DNA of 36,098 nt from positions 1-36,098 of IMG/VR virus record IMGVR_UViG_3300037104_000400, one strand, 5' to 3'. Of this stretch, positions 22,688 through 31,575 are shown piece by piece. The position numbers and the translations under genes are program-made. The notes beneath the pieces are model-generated. The model was not told the DNA's origin and made no database searches. It was given only the letters and a program-made list of their open reading frames with translations. Position 1 is the first letter of the stretch. Every line of letters begins with the position of its first letter. Source of the DNA: a virus.

Positions 22688-23128
22688 ATGTATAACAAAG
22701 CGCTTTGTATAGAATTACATAATTCTCACATTGTAATTTCAGATAAAAATAATCTCATTGAAAATGATGTGGCATTAATGGGGCGTCCAGAATTTGCATT
22801 CAGGAAGGCATATACCATCAATCTTGGAGATATAAAGAAAATAGCAATCATGCTTGGTCTTGATACAGTTGATAAATGGCCTTCAAATAAACCAAGAGGT
22901 GAAAAATATGAATATGCGGATTATATAGACTTTCCTATAATGCAGGATTATCGTAGTTTTCCAGACAATTCAGAAATAATTGAATTATTAGAATGCGAAA
23001 TTTTAAATCCATTAATGGTAAATATAAAAATAACTACCAGATATCCTCCCGAAGAAGCAGAATATAAAACACTTATTACTTATTCTGGAAATTTTACTAT
23101 TTGGTGGGATGAGATAAAAGAAGAATAA
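22688..23128 (+). CDS. Hypothetical protein
   Basis: 146 aa, ATG with AGAGGAATTT upstream. It is a mixed alpha/beta protein with a WPSNKPRGEKYEYADYIDF middle section and a C-terminal beta part (MVNIKITTRYPPEEAEYKTL; GNFTIWWDEI). One notable glycine-arginine segment (MGRPEFAFRKAY) occurs near residue 30. No enzymatic motif was recognised. It is followed by an AGGAGG site and the hairpin at 23153. Confidence 0.58.
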   Translation: MYNKALCIELHNSHIVISDKNNLIENDVALMGRPEFAFRKAYTINLGDIKKIAIMLGLDTVDKWPSNKPRGEKYEYADYIDFPIMQDYRSFPDNSEIIELLECEILNPLMVNIKITTRYPPEEAEYKTLITYSGNFTIWWDEIKEE

Positions 23129-23152
23129 ATAAAATAATAGGAGGTAAATTTC

Positions 23153-23183
23153 AACATAGAAGATAATTTCTTCTATGTTTTTT
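23153..23183 (+). terminator. Intrinsic terminator hairpin between an SD site and the RusA gene
   Basis: AACATAGAAG (23153-23162) pairs with CTTCTATGTT (23170-23179), 7-base loop, followed by TTTT. The first ATG of the RusA frame (23175) lies inside the 3' arm, and a GGAGG at 23141-23145 lies upstream of the hairpin, about 30 bases from that ATG. Confidence 0.7.
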
Positions 23184-23627
23184 AAGTTAAGTATGAATGA
23201 AATAAAAATAGTAATAGACAATAAAGTTTTAGCAAAATATTATCTAGAATATTTTGCGAAAAATCCAAGACGTAGAAAAAAGACCATCGAAAGTCCTATC
23301 CCTCCAAGTTTAAATACTTGGATGATTATGCCTAGATTTAAAATGAATGCACAAAAACAGGCATGGAAAGAATTCGGAAAGTGGCTAGTAGGCTATTATA
23401 AGTTTAGCAATATGAAAATTGCTAAATGTAAAATTATTATAGAATATTTTTTTGATAGTAAACGCAGACATGACGCAGATAATTATACCCCCAAAAATCT
23501 ATTCGATTCATTTACTGTTTCGGGACTTCTTATTGATGATGATTTTAATCATGTAGAATCTTTGACTATTATTGGCAATTATTCTAAAGAGAATCCACGA
23601 ACAGAGATAAGGATTATGTATGAGTAA
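23175..23627 (+). CDS. RusA-like Holliday junction resolvase
   Basis: 150 aa from ATG 23175; the start could instead be ATG 23193, since the first ATG is buried in a terminator-like hairpin and no normal ribosome binding site precedes either. RusA resolves four-way DNA junctions by paired nicks. Signature residues are present: IESPIPPSLNTW near residue 38, RRHDADNYTPKNLFD with D100 and D102, and VSGLLIDDD with D121-D123, the metal-binding acidic residues of the family. Length fits (about 120-150 aa). It would debranch DNA before packaging or act in recombination. It overlaps the GIY-YIG gene downstream by 8 bases. Confidence 0.85.
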   Translation: MFFKLSMNEIKIVIDNKVLAKYYLEYFAKNPRRRKKTIESPIPPSLNTWMIMPRFKMNAQKQAWKEFGKWLVGYYKFSNMKIAKCKIIIEYFFDSKRRHDADNYTPKNLFDSFTVSGLLIDDDFNHVESLTIIGNYSKENPRTEIRIMYE

Positions 23628-24240
23628 AAAGAATTTATACAATGTTGGGATTTATCAAATTAAAAATAATGCTAACGGCATGGTTTATATCGGTCAATCA
23701 ATGCACTTATACAAAAGAAAGAGTGAACATTTTTCTAGACTTAGAAAAAATAAACATGATAATAAACATTTGCAGAATGCATTTAATAAATATGGATCAG
23801 AAAATTTTATATTTGAAATTCTTTTATATTGTGAAGAATTTGAACTAACCAAATATGAAAATGCTATCAAAAATATAAATAAAGATCATTGCTATAATAT
23901 ACGAGAATGTGCTGATAGTAATAAAGGACTGAAACATACTGAACAATTCAAAAAAGAAGTTTCAGAACGCAATAAAGGAAATACATATTGGCTAGGTAAA
24001 CATCATACAGAAGCGACAAAAGAATTGATGTCTAAAAATAACGGCATGTTGGGTAAGCATCATACAGATGAAACAAGATTAAAAATGTCTGAAAACCATG
24101 CTGATTTTTCTAATGGAAAACATCCTAATTATGGTAAAACATATAGCGATGAAGCTAGAAAAAACATGTCTGAGAATCATGCTGATGTAAGTGGAAAAAA
24201 TAATCCCAATTATAAAACAGGAAGGTATGTGAAACAATAA
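23620..24240 (+). CDS. GIY-YIG homing endonuclease with NUMOD3-like repeats
   Basis: 206 aa, ATG 23620 overlapping the RusA stop. Residues 5-90 are a GIY-YIG nuclease domain: GIY in VGIYQIKN and YIG in MVYIGQS, then a basic helix (KRKSEH) and an F-I-F-E-I-L strand. Residues 100-200 contain four short repeats related to GKHHT/S-E/D-E-x-R-x-K-M-S-E-N, the NUMOD3-type DNA-binding repeats found in phage GIY-YIG enzymes. It is free-standing. The N-terminal 105 residues closely resemble those of the endonuclease at 31576, so the two are paralogues. The integrase-like gene starts immediately after its stop, with no gap. Confidence 0.88.
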   Translation: MSKKNLYNVGIYQIKNNANGMVYIGQSMHLYKRKSEHFSRLRKNKHDNKHLQNAFNKYGSENFIFEILLYCEEFELTKYENAIKNINKDHCYNIRECADSNKGLKHTEQFKKEVSERNKGNTYWLGKHHTEATKELMSKNNGMLGKHHTDETRLKMSENHADFSNGKHPNYGKTYSDEARKNMSENHADVSGKNNPNYKTGRYVKQ

Positions 24241-25242
24241 ATGGAAAAAGGTCATGTTTATAACAGGATTTTTAATAAAGAAGAATGGCTTCTTGTAAAT
24301 AATGAAAATAAAGAAATAATGATTGATTTTCTAGAAGAGTATAAACAAAGGAAAATCAAAGCAACCACTTTGGCTCAATACGAAAATGATCTTCGCATTA
24401 TACTTTTATACATAAAAAGATTTTGTGAGAATAAATTAATCTTTGAATTGGTAAAGCGTGATTTCAGAAAACTATCTATTTGGCTAAATGATGAATGCGG
24501 TATGTCATCTGCCAGAACTAATCGCGTAATGAGTTGCTGTAGAAGTATGCTTACATATTGCGAAGACAATGAAGAATACGATTATTCGCAAAATATTGCT
24601 AAAAAAGTAAAGGGCTTACCTAAAGAACGTGTTCATAATGATGATGAAGATTTTTTCATGTCGTTTGATCAGATTATGAGCATATGACAGAAATTATTAG
24701 AATTAGGTGAATTGCAATTATGTGTTTTACATATGCTTTTATTTGATTCTGGTGCTCGTAGAAATGAAATTCAACAAGTTAAAAAATATGATTTGATTAC
24801 TAGAAATAAAACTAATAATGTTGTAGGTAAAAGAGGAAAAATATTTCCTCTTGTTTATTTAGAAGATACTAAAGAATTGATTAAACTTTGGCTTGAAGAA
24901 AGAGGTGAAGATAAGATTGATTCTTTATTTATAATTGGTAAAGGTGATAATAAACGTGAAGCATCTTATGAAAATATTTATGAGATGGTAATGAGAATTC
25001 GTAAAATATTTTCTGATATGGAAGGAAGAGAATTAGATATATTTCCTCACGCGTATAGGCACAGCCGCACAGAATGCCTTTTGCAAGGCGAAGATAATCG
25101 CATTGTAGATAAAGATGGATTGCCTAGAAAATTTACATTAGAACAAGTTCAAGTATTTTTACATCATGAAAATCCAGCAACTACACAATCATATGCTAAA
25201 AATCATGATGAAGATGCTATTAATGAAATGTTTGGATTTTAA
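24241..25242 (+). pseudogene. Tyrosine recombinase (integrase family) interrupted by an in-frame TGA
   Basis: The frame runs from ATG 24241 to 25242 with one TGA at 24685-24687 (codon 149). The first part (148 aa) is the SAM-like core-binding domain. The second, continuous in the same frame, is the catalytic domain with every active-site residue: R at codon 173 (SGARRNEI), K near 200 (GKRGK), H270 and R273 (HAYRH), H309 (LHHENP) and nucleophile Y318 (TQSYA). Sequence around the TGA continues naturally (FDQIMSI, stop, QKLLELGEL). So it is either a recent nonsense mutation, a sequencing error or programmed readthrough (TGA followed by C is leaky). The weak TTG 24712 could give a catalytic fragment. 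TGA is a normal stop elsewhere in the window. Confidence 0.85.
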
Positions 25243-25278
25243 TTTTATGAATATCCTCAATAAAAGGAGGTAAAATAA

Positions 25279-27095
25279 TTGCCTGATTACAATGTAATCA
25301 TAAAAACACAAATAGATAATACTGCTTCTACTCAAATTGCTAATCTTGGTAAGAATGCAAAACCAGTAGTTATAAAAATAGCAGCACAAATGAGTACCGC
25401 CGATATTGAGGCTCAGGTTCAAACTTGGTCTAATAAATTGACTAAGATGCAGATTGGTAAAGATGCCGTCTTTAGTACATCTGCGGTACAAGCCGATTTA
25501 AAAGCATTAGATGTTTTAATTCAAGATTTTTCTGGTAAGGGTAAAACTTCAACACAACAAGTAAACCAAGCATTTGATAATTTGTCAGTAAGTATAAAAG
25601 ATGCTTCTAATAATATAAAAGAACTTAAGGCTGTGCAAACTGATGCTGCATTAAGTGAAAAAGAATATGCAGACTTACAGGCACAAGCAATACAAGAGAA
25701 TCTTCAATTTGACGAGGCTCAAAGAAATCAACTAATAGCTGAAGAAGAGCAACGAAGACTATTAACGGCTGAAATAGAAAAAGAAGATGCCGCAATTATA
25801 AAAACAGGGCAGTCAGAAGAAGCTGCCAGAATAAAGCAACAAGAAGCTACAGCAAAACTTATTGCAGACAATGAAAAATTAGCCGAACAACAGGCGACTC
25901 AGGCTGCTCAACGTAGACAACAAGAAGAAGCCGAAGTTCAAGCAAATCTTAAACAAAATGCAATGTTGCAACAGGATGAAGATAAGAGATTACTAAATGA
26001 ACAGAAATTAACTGCTGCGACTAATGAAAGAAATAATGCTCTATCTTTGATGGAAGCTAAAAATAAGACTGCTTATAATAGCGTTCCTGTTCAACAAATG
26101 ATCGCTGCCGAAAATACTTTGAGGGCAGAAGTTCAAGCCGGAACTGCAACCCAAGTCGAGTTAGATGTAGCAGTAAATAATACTAATACTGCATATCAAA
26201 AACAAATTATTGCTACTAATACTGCTGCCCAAGTTACCGATAGTTTTGGAAGAACTATTGAAAAAAATACTCTCAAAGTCATGCAGTGGATGGTCGCTAC
26301 AACTTTGATATACGGAAGTTTACGAGAACTTGGTGCAGGTGTCAAGTTTATCGAAGACCTAAATGTTGTAATGAATCAGACTCAAATCGTGACAGGCCAA
26401 ACAAGCGATCAAATTGGGAGACTGGCTGTTGAATATAATAAACTAGCTTCTCAACTAGGGTCAACTACGCTTGAGGTTGCCACGGGAGCACTCGAATGGC
26501 AAAGGGCTGGTTATAGCGCTGCTGATACAATAAAATTACTGACTGCTAGTACAGAACAGTCTAAATTAGCTAACATGGATGCTGCAACATCTACTGATCG
26601 ATTGATTGCTACTTTACATGGATTTCAATTAACTGCTGATGATGCACAGGGCGTAATTTCTGCTCTTGTGGCCCTAGACAATAACTATGCGACCAGCGTG
26701 GATGAGATCAGCGCAGCATTGGGTGAATCATCTAGTGTTGCAAAAAATGCTGGTGTGACATTTCAAGAATTAAGTAGCTACATCGCGATTGTGTCTAGCA
26801 CCACAAGGCAGAGCGGGGAAACCGTGGGAAATGCCTTCAAAACGATTCTGACCCGCATGGATCAGGTGAAAGCTGGGGCGAATACAGATGATTTTGGTGA
26901 AAATTTAAATCAAGTTGAAACTGTTTTACGAAAATTAGGTGTTCAACTTAGGGATACGACAGATTCCTTTAGACCTATGGGTGATGTTATAGATGAAATT
27001 GGGTCTAAATGGTCGCAATATACCCAAGTGGAACAAGAACAAATCGCCACAACAGTTGCAGGAACTCGGCAACAAAATATTTTCATGGCAAATTT
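25279..27095 (+). CDS. Tape measure protein, exon 1
   Basis: TTG start after AAAAGGAGGT. With exon 2 (28699-31453) the spliced gene is 4572 bases, in frame, 1523 aa. The tape measure fixes tail length, and at about 1.5 angstrom per residue this implies a tail near 230 nm. Exon 1 residues 110-260 are a long Q/E/A-rich coiled coil (AEEEQRRLLTAEIEKEDAAI). Residues about 370-600 are the conserved phage tape measure core: GALEWQRAGYSAADTIKL, ALGESSSVAKNAGVTFQELS, TVGNAFKTILTRMDQVK, and AGTRQQNIF just before the splice site. The unspliced frame stops 10 bases into the intron. Chaperone and tube genes lie 6-8 kb upstream, unusually far, because an accessory block intervenes. Confidence 0.9.
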
Positions 27096-28698
27096 ATTAC
27101 CATAACGTATGGAAACATACGGAATTTTAATATAACTACTGGCAAAATAGAACAATTGTGTTATATTAATAATTCAGCAGAACGCCATATCGGTGGAACA
27201 CTCTAGTAGTCAATACCGAGGAAAGATTAATTTATAAAATCTCTTATTTTTTACACTCATAATCCCTGAGTGATTTAGGATACTTATGTTTAAATGGAAT
27301 GAAGAAAAAATAAATATATTAAAAATGTATTATCCTTTGGGCGACTTTGAAACCTTGTATAAGTTGCTTGGAAAAGAAAATGAAAAAAGTATTAAAAGCA
27401 AAGCAAAAAAATTGCATCTAAAATATAGAAGGCAATTATCGGAAGATGATATAAACGTAATAAAAAATAATTATAATAAAATTCCAATCGAAGAGTTATC
27501 CAAATTATTAAATGTAGCAAATAGTACGATCTATGGAGTAATGAATAAATATAATTTGAGTAATAGGTATCAATGGACTGAAGAACGAATAAAATTATTA
27601 CATGAATATTATCCATTGGGAGATTGGGATTTATTGTTTGAAAAATTGGAAACAAATGATAAACCGGCAATAATTTCTAAAGCGAGTTCTTTAAAAATAA
27701 AAATGGAAAGTTATTTTTTCTCTGATGAAGAAATTAAATATCTCAATGATAATTATTTGATAAAATCTGTAAAAACAATGTCAAAAGATTTAAATAAAAC
27801 GGAATGTTCAATTTCTTCAAAACTTTCTAAACTTGGATTAATAAAAGTTTTCTCTTGGTCAGAAGAAGAATTAAAAACATTGAAAAAAGAATATCCTTAT
27901 TATTCTAATCAATATATCCATGATAATTTTCTTAAAAATAGAGATGCCAAAAATATAAATACTATGGCTCATAAATTAAATTTGAGAAAAATAAAAGGCG
28001 CAATGCAGAAATTCGATAAAGATGGTTTATTGAATGATTTGAAACAATTGTCTTTGGAGTTGGGCAGAACGCCATTGATAGAAGAACTATTTTCTCACGA
28101 CATTGCTTCTTCAAAAACATATGAAAGATATTTTGGAGGATATAGACAAGCATGTATTGGGGCAGGATTGGATATAAACATTTCCTCTTATGGAAATAAT
28201 GTTTGCTACTTATCTAAAAATAAAGATATTTGTTTTTCTAAAAGCGAATTGATTATAACAAACTTTTTAATTGATAGTAATATAAATTATAAAAAAGAGT
28301 TTTCCTATAAGGATGTTGTTGCCGATACCAGATGCACAACTAAAAAAATGGATTGGTTTTTAGATGATAAAATAATTGTTGAATTTTGGGGATTTCCAAA
28401 AGAAGGTTCATATAAAGCAAACATGGATCAAAAAAGGGCAATTTGTCGGGATTACAATATTACCCTTATTGAAATATTCAGCAAAGATATTAGAAATTTG
28501 TCAAAAGTTTTCAGAGATTTTATAAATTGATATCCGTAACGACTGAGCGCGTTCTAACTTAATATTTTTTGCATATTAAGTTAAAGTTACAGTCTGAACT
28601 ACATAGCGATATGTAGAGAAATGGTCAAGTGTAAAGACACTTTTTATTGAAGAACCATTTCCGCCATTTTTAAAATGGTCATAAAAAGTAACAGGTTG
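27096..28698 (+). mobile_element. Group I intron in the tape measure gene
   Basis: Splice sites can be proposed by pairing. P1: exon AAATTT (27090-27095) with GAATTT (27122-27127), the final exon U opposite G, and a CGTATG-GAAA-CATACG hairpin in the loop. P3: AGAACGC (27179-27185) with GCGTTCT (28549-28555). P7: GACTG (28541-28545) with CAGTC (28590-28594), the latter inside the typical AAAGTTACAGTCTGAAC. P8: AACTTAATAT/ATATTAAGTT (28556-28565/28573-28582). P9: CTACAT/ATGTAG (28599-28604/28611-28616). The intron would end at G28698. Joining gives MANLL-MQNYGEV across the junction and keeps the frame. The endonuclease ORF lies between the P4-P6 region and P7. Confidence 0.88.
27286..28530 (+). 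CDS. Intron-encoded homing endonuclease with HTH repeats and VSR-like nuclease domain
   Basis: 414 aa, ATG 27286, inside the group I intron. Residues 4-233 form about five Myb/SANT-like helix-turn-helix repeats, three marked by W-x-E-E-x-I-x-x-L (W4, W97, W191) with YPLGD following in two. Residues 255-295 match the homing-endonuclease-associated repeat (LGRTPLIEELFSHDI ending FGGYRQACIGAGL). Residues 315-405 are a PD-(D/E)xK/VSR-like nuclease: SKSELIITNFL, MDWFLDDKIIVEFWG with D356 and E366, and DQKRAICRDYNI, the EDxHD-like type known from I-Bth0305I. It would cut intronless tape measure genes to spread the intron. No ribosome binding site of AGGAGG type precedes it (TTAGGATACTT), suggesting low expression. 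Confidence 0.85.
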   Translation: MFKWNEEKINILKMYYPLGDFETLYKLLGKENEKSIKSKAKKLHLKYRRQLSEDDINVIKNNYNKIPIEELSKLLNVANSTIYGVMNKYNLSNRYQWTEERIKLLHEYYPLGDWDLLFEKLETNDKPAIISKASSLKIKMESYFFSDEEIKYLNDNYLIKSVKTMSKDLNKTECSISSKLSKLGLIKVFSWSEEELKTLKKEYPYYSNQYIHDNFLKNRDAKNINTMAHKLNLRKIKGAMQKFDKDGLLNDLKQLSLELGRTPLIEELFSHDIASSKTYERYFGGYRQACIGAGLDINISSYGNNVCYLSKNKDICFSKSELIITNFLIDSNINYKKEFSYKDVVADTRCTTKKMDWFLDDKIIVEFWGFPKEGSYKANMDQKRAICRDYNITLIEIFSKDIRNLSKVFRDFIN

Positions 28699-31453
28699 AT
28701 TAATGCAAAATTATGGAGAAGTCCTTAAAGCACAAGGCATTGAAGCTGATTCTGCTGGTTTAGCACAACAACGCTATGCTATTTATCTAGATAGTGTTCA
28801 GGCTCACATGAATCAAATGACTGATGCTTGGAATAAATTAGCAACAGTCACAACAAATAGTGATGTCATCAAATTCTTTATAGATTCTGCAACTGCTGCA
28901 TTGAATTTTACTGCAAGTATAGGTGGACTTGTACCTGCTATAACTACAATTTTAGGATTATTTGTATTATTAAAAGCACAAAAAATAGCAGAATATTTCG
29001 CAACTGTATCTGCTGGTGCTATAAGTCTTTGGACTACTGTTAAAAATCTTATAACTGGCAATGTTTTATTGGCTGGAAGTCATACCTCAGTAAAATTAGC
29101 TACAGATATGCAAGCATTGTCTATGGCGAGATTGAATGCTATAACGGCAGGCTATTCCGCTGAAAGCATGGGGATAGTAAAAGCAAATGAAGCAATCGTA
29201 GCCAGTGATGAGGTAGTCGCTGCTGCTAATATTGGTGTTGAAGCCACACTCGGTTATATCGGCTTAGCTATGTTGGCGATAGGAGCCGGAGTTGCAATCT
29301 ATAATGCTGTTGCTGGTGCTGCGAAAAATTATACGGATGAATTGCAAAAGGCAAATTCTGCTGTATCTGATGTAGCAACCAAAATAGGTAGCCTTAGAGA
29401 TAACATAACGGCGGTACAATCTTTATCTGGCGAATTTGACACTCTTAGCTCTAATACTCATAGAACAAACGATGAACAGCAAAGATTTACAGATATTCAA
29501 AATCAGTTAAAGAAATTACTACCCGACTTAAATGGATCATATGATACACAAGGAAATTTCGTTGCAACGCTTGCATCCAATATTAAAACCTTAACAGATA
29601 GAGAAAAAGATGAACTAGTTATAGAAGAAAAGTTAAAGGTTTTAAAAGATTTGGCTGCTGCTGGTGCTGCTGAAGATGCCTATAAAGCAGACGCAAAGAA
29701 ACTAAAAGATTTAAATGATCAAGTAACTAATTATGACAGAAATGTCATGATAGCGAGACAACATGGGGGCCAATATTATGGGCCAAGCAAAGATGAATTA
29801 ACTCAACAAGTAGCGGCTCAACAAATACAAGTTCAGCAAGATTATTTGACTTGGCAACAACTTTCTGGTGCCGTTGGTAATGCTGAGGGTAAATTTGATG
29901 ACATAGCAGAAACAGCTAGGAAAGCAACTAAAGCAGTAGATACTGTTAGTAGCCATTCCTATACGATGGGCCAGGCCATAGATGATGCCAATAAAATATT
30001 AAAAGATTTTGATTTTTCTAAAATGGTATCTGATGATACTGCTTTAGAAAAAATTATGATTGATATGCAACAAAACGGTAAAATAACCGCAGATCAATTC
30101 GCCTATATTCAAAAAAATTATCCAAAAGATTATTTAAATTTTGTAGGTGAATTAAATGGAAATCTTGTAGCATACAACGATATTGTAAAGCAGAAGATGA
30201 TTGATGATATACAACAAATTATTATAGCAAAACAATTGACTGGCGCTACTAAAGAAGAAATTGCATCATATCAATCATTTCAAGATTCTATACGTGATGG
30301 CACTTTTGCAAATGAGATTGCTCAAAAGGCATATCAAGATATTCTAAAAGATACCATTGATATGATCAAGCAACAAGTCAATGCTCAAAAAGATGCACTT
30401 CAACAAGAACTAAAAGATTATACAGATACCATAAATGCTGAAAAAGATGCTCTAGATACAAAATATGAAAAACAAAAATCACAATTAACATCAGAATTAG
30501 ATGGTTATAAAGCAATCATAGATGCTAGAAAAAAAATTCTAGAACAATTACAAGCTGAACAAGATTATAAAGATAAAATAGCAGAACAAACTAAAGCAGT
30601 TAGTGATATTGATAATGAATTGCTTCAGATACAGTTTGACAATAGTGATGAAGCAAAAGCTAAACGTCTCCAATTAGAAGATGATAAAAATAAAGCATTA
30701 AAAACCTTAAATAAAACTCAAACTGATTATCAATTTACTAATGAGAAAAATGCTTTAGATGATGAATTGAATGCTTATCAAGATAATATTACTAAAAAAG
30801 AAAAAGCATTAGATGATTATCATAAAAAAGAAACTACTAAATTAGATAATCAATTGAAAGTATTTAAGGCTAATATTGATAATAAGATAAAGGCATTAGA
30901 TGATTATTTAGCATCAACTGGCCTCATAACTAGAGACGCAATCGCTATGATTGAAAATCATACTGACGCATTTTATCAAAACTTGATGGCGTGGAACCTT
31001 AAGTTTGGGTCAGGTGTTGATGATATTACTGCAAAATGGGAATTAGCATTATCAACAATTAGACAAGCACAAATGGCTGCACAAGATGCATCTCAACAAG
31101 CACCTCCTAGTCAAAGTAATTGGTGGGGGCATTTGCCCGGATTTGATGAAGGTGGATTTGCTGGTGGTGCTCCTACATTGGATGACTCGAAAATATTTGC
31201 TCAACTTATGAAGGGAGAATTTCAGTCTACGCCACAAATGATGCATAATTTTGTATCTAGCACTTTGCCGAATCTTATCGCTACTACTAACAATAACAAT
31301 CAGGGCAATATAGAAATTAATGTGCCTGTTGCAATATATGGCAGTCCAGACAAAAATACTGTTGACACATTGACTGATAAGATTTTTGCCAAAATAAACA
31401 AGGCATTACAGATACAAGGTCATACTCGAAGCGGTATGGCATTTTCAGTATAG
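28699..31453 (+). CDS. Tape measure protein, exon 2
   Basis: This continues the reading frame after splicing, beginning ATTAATGCAAAATTATGG. An ATG at 28703 allows an unspliced 916-aa reading, but it lacks a ribosome binding site. The first 50 residues complete the conserved core (GLAQQRYAIYLDSVQAHMNQ). Two hydrophobic stretches follow (GGLVPAITTILGLFVLLKA and GYIGLAMLAIGAGVAIYNAV), the usual membrane-inserting segments of tape measures. Long helical regions then include a strongly coiled-coil part (ALQQELKDYTDTINAEKDAL and onward). A G/A/P-rich C-terminal region ends with NNNQGNIEINVPVAIYGSPD, typical of tape measure C termini. Confidence 0.9.
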
Positions 31454-31483
31454 ATGAAATAATGGTTTTATATTAATTAAATG

Positions 31484-31545
31484 AATGGGGATAGAAATAT
31501 CTGATCCATATTTTGATAAGATGAACCTTACATCTTCCCCATTTT
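31484..31545 (+). terminator. Hairpin between tape measure and GIY-YIG genes
   Basis: AATGGGGA (31484-31491) pairs with TCCCCATT (31536-31543), followed by TT. Inside, ATCTGATC and GATAAGAT form a second imperfect stem. It resembles the 5615-5672 element in plan: a clamp helix enclosing a smaller structure, located just before an inserted endonuclease gene. Confidence 0.65.
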
Positions 31546-31575
31546 AATTATTTAAGGTTATAAGGAATTTTTGTA

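Noticed and set aside
23642-23848. Overlapping 68-aa reading frame inside the GIY-YIG gene
   Set aside because: Out of frame with the clear nuclease, with no ribosome binding site; a shadow of that gene.
24712-25242. A separate short integrase gene
   Set aside because: It is in the same frame as 24241-24684 and continues the same protein across a single TGA; its own TTG start has only a poorly spaced site. It is annotated as one interrupted gene.
28703-31453. Independent second tape measure gene starting at ATG 28703
   Set aside because: No ribosome binding site, and the upstream group I core explains the break; splicing restores one long frame with a conserved junction.
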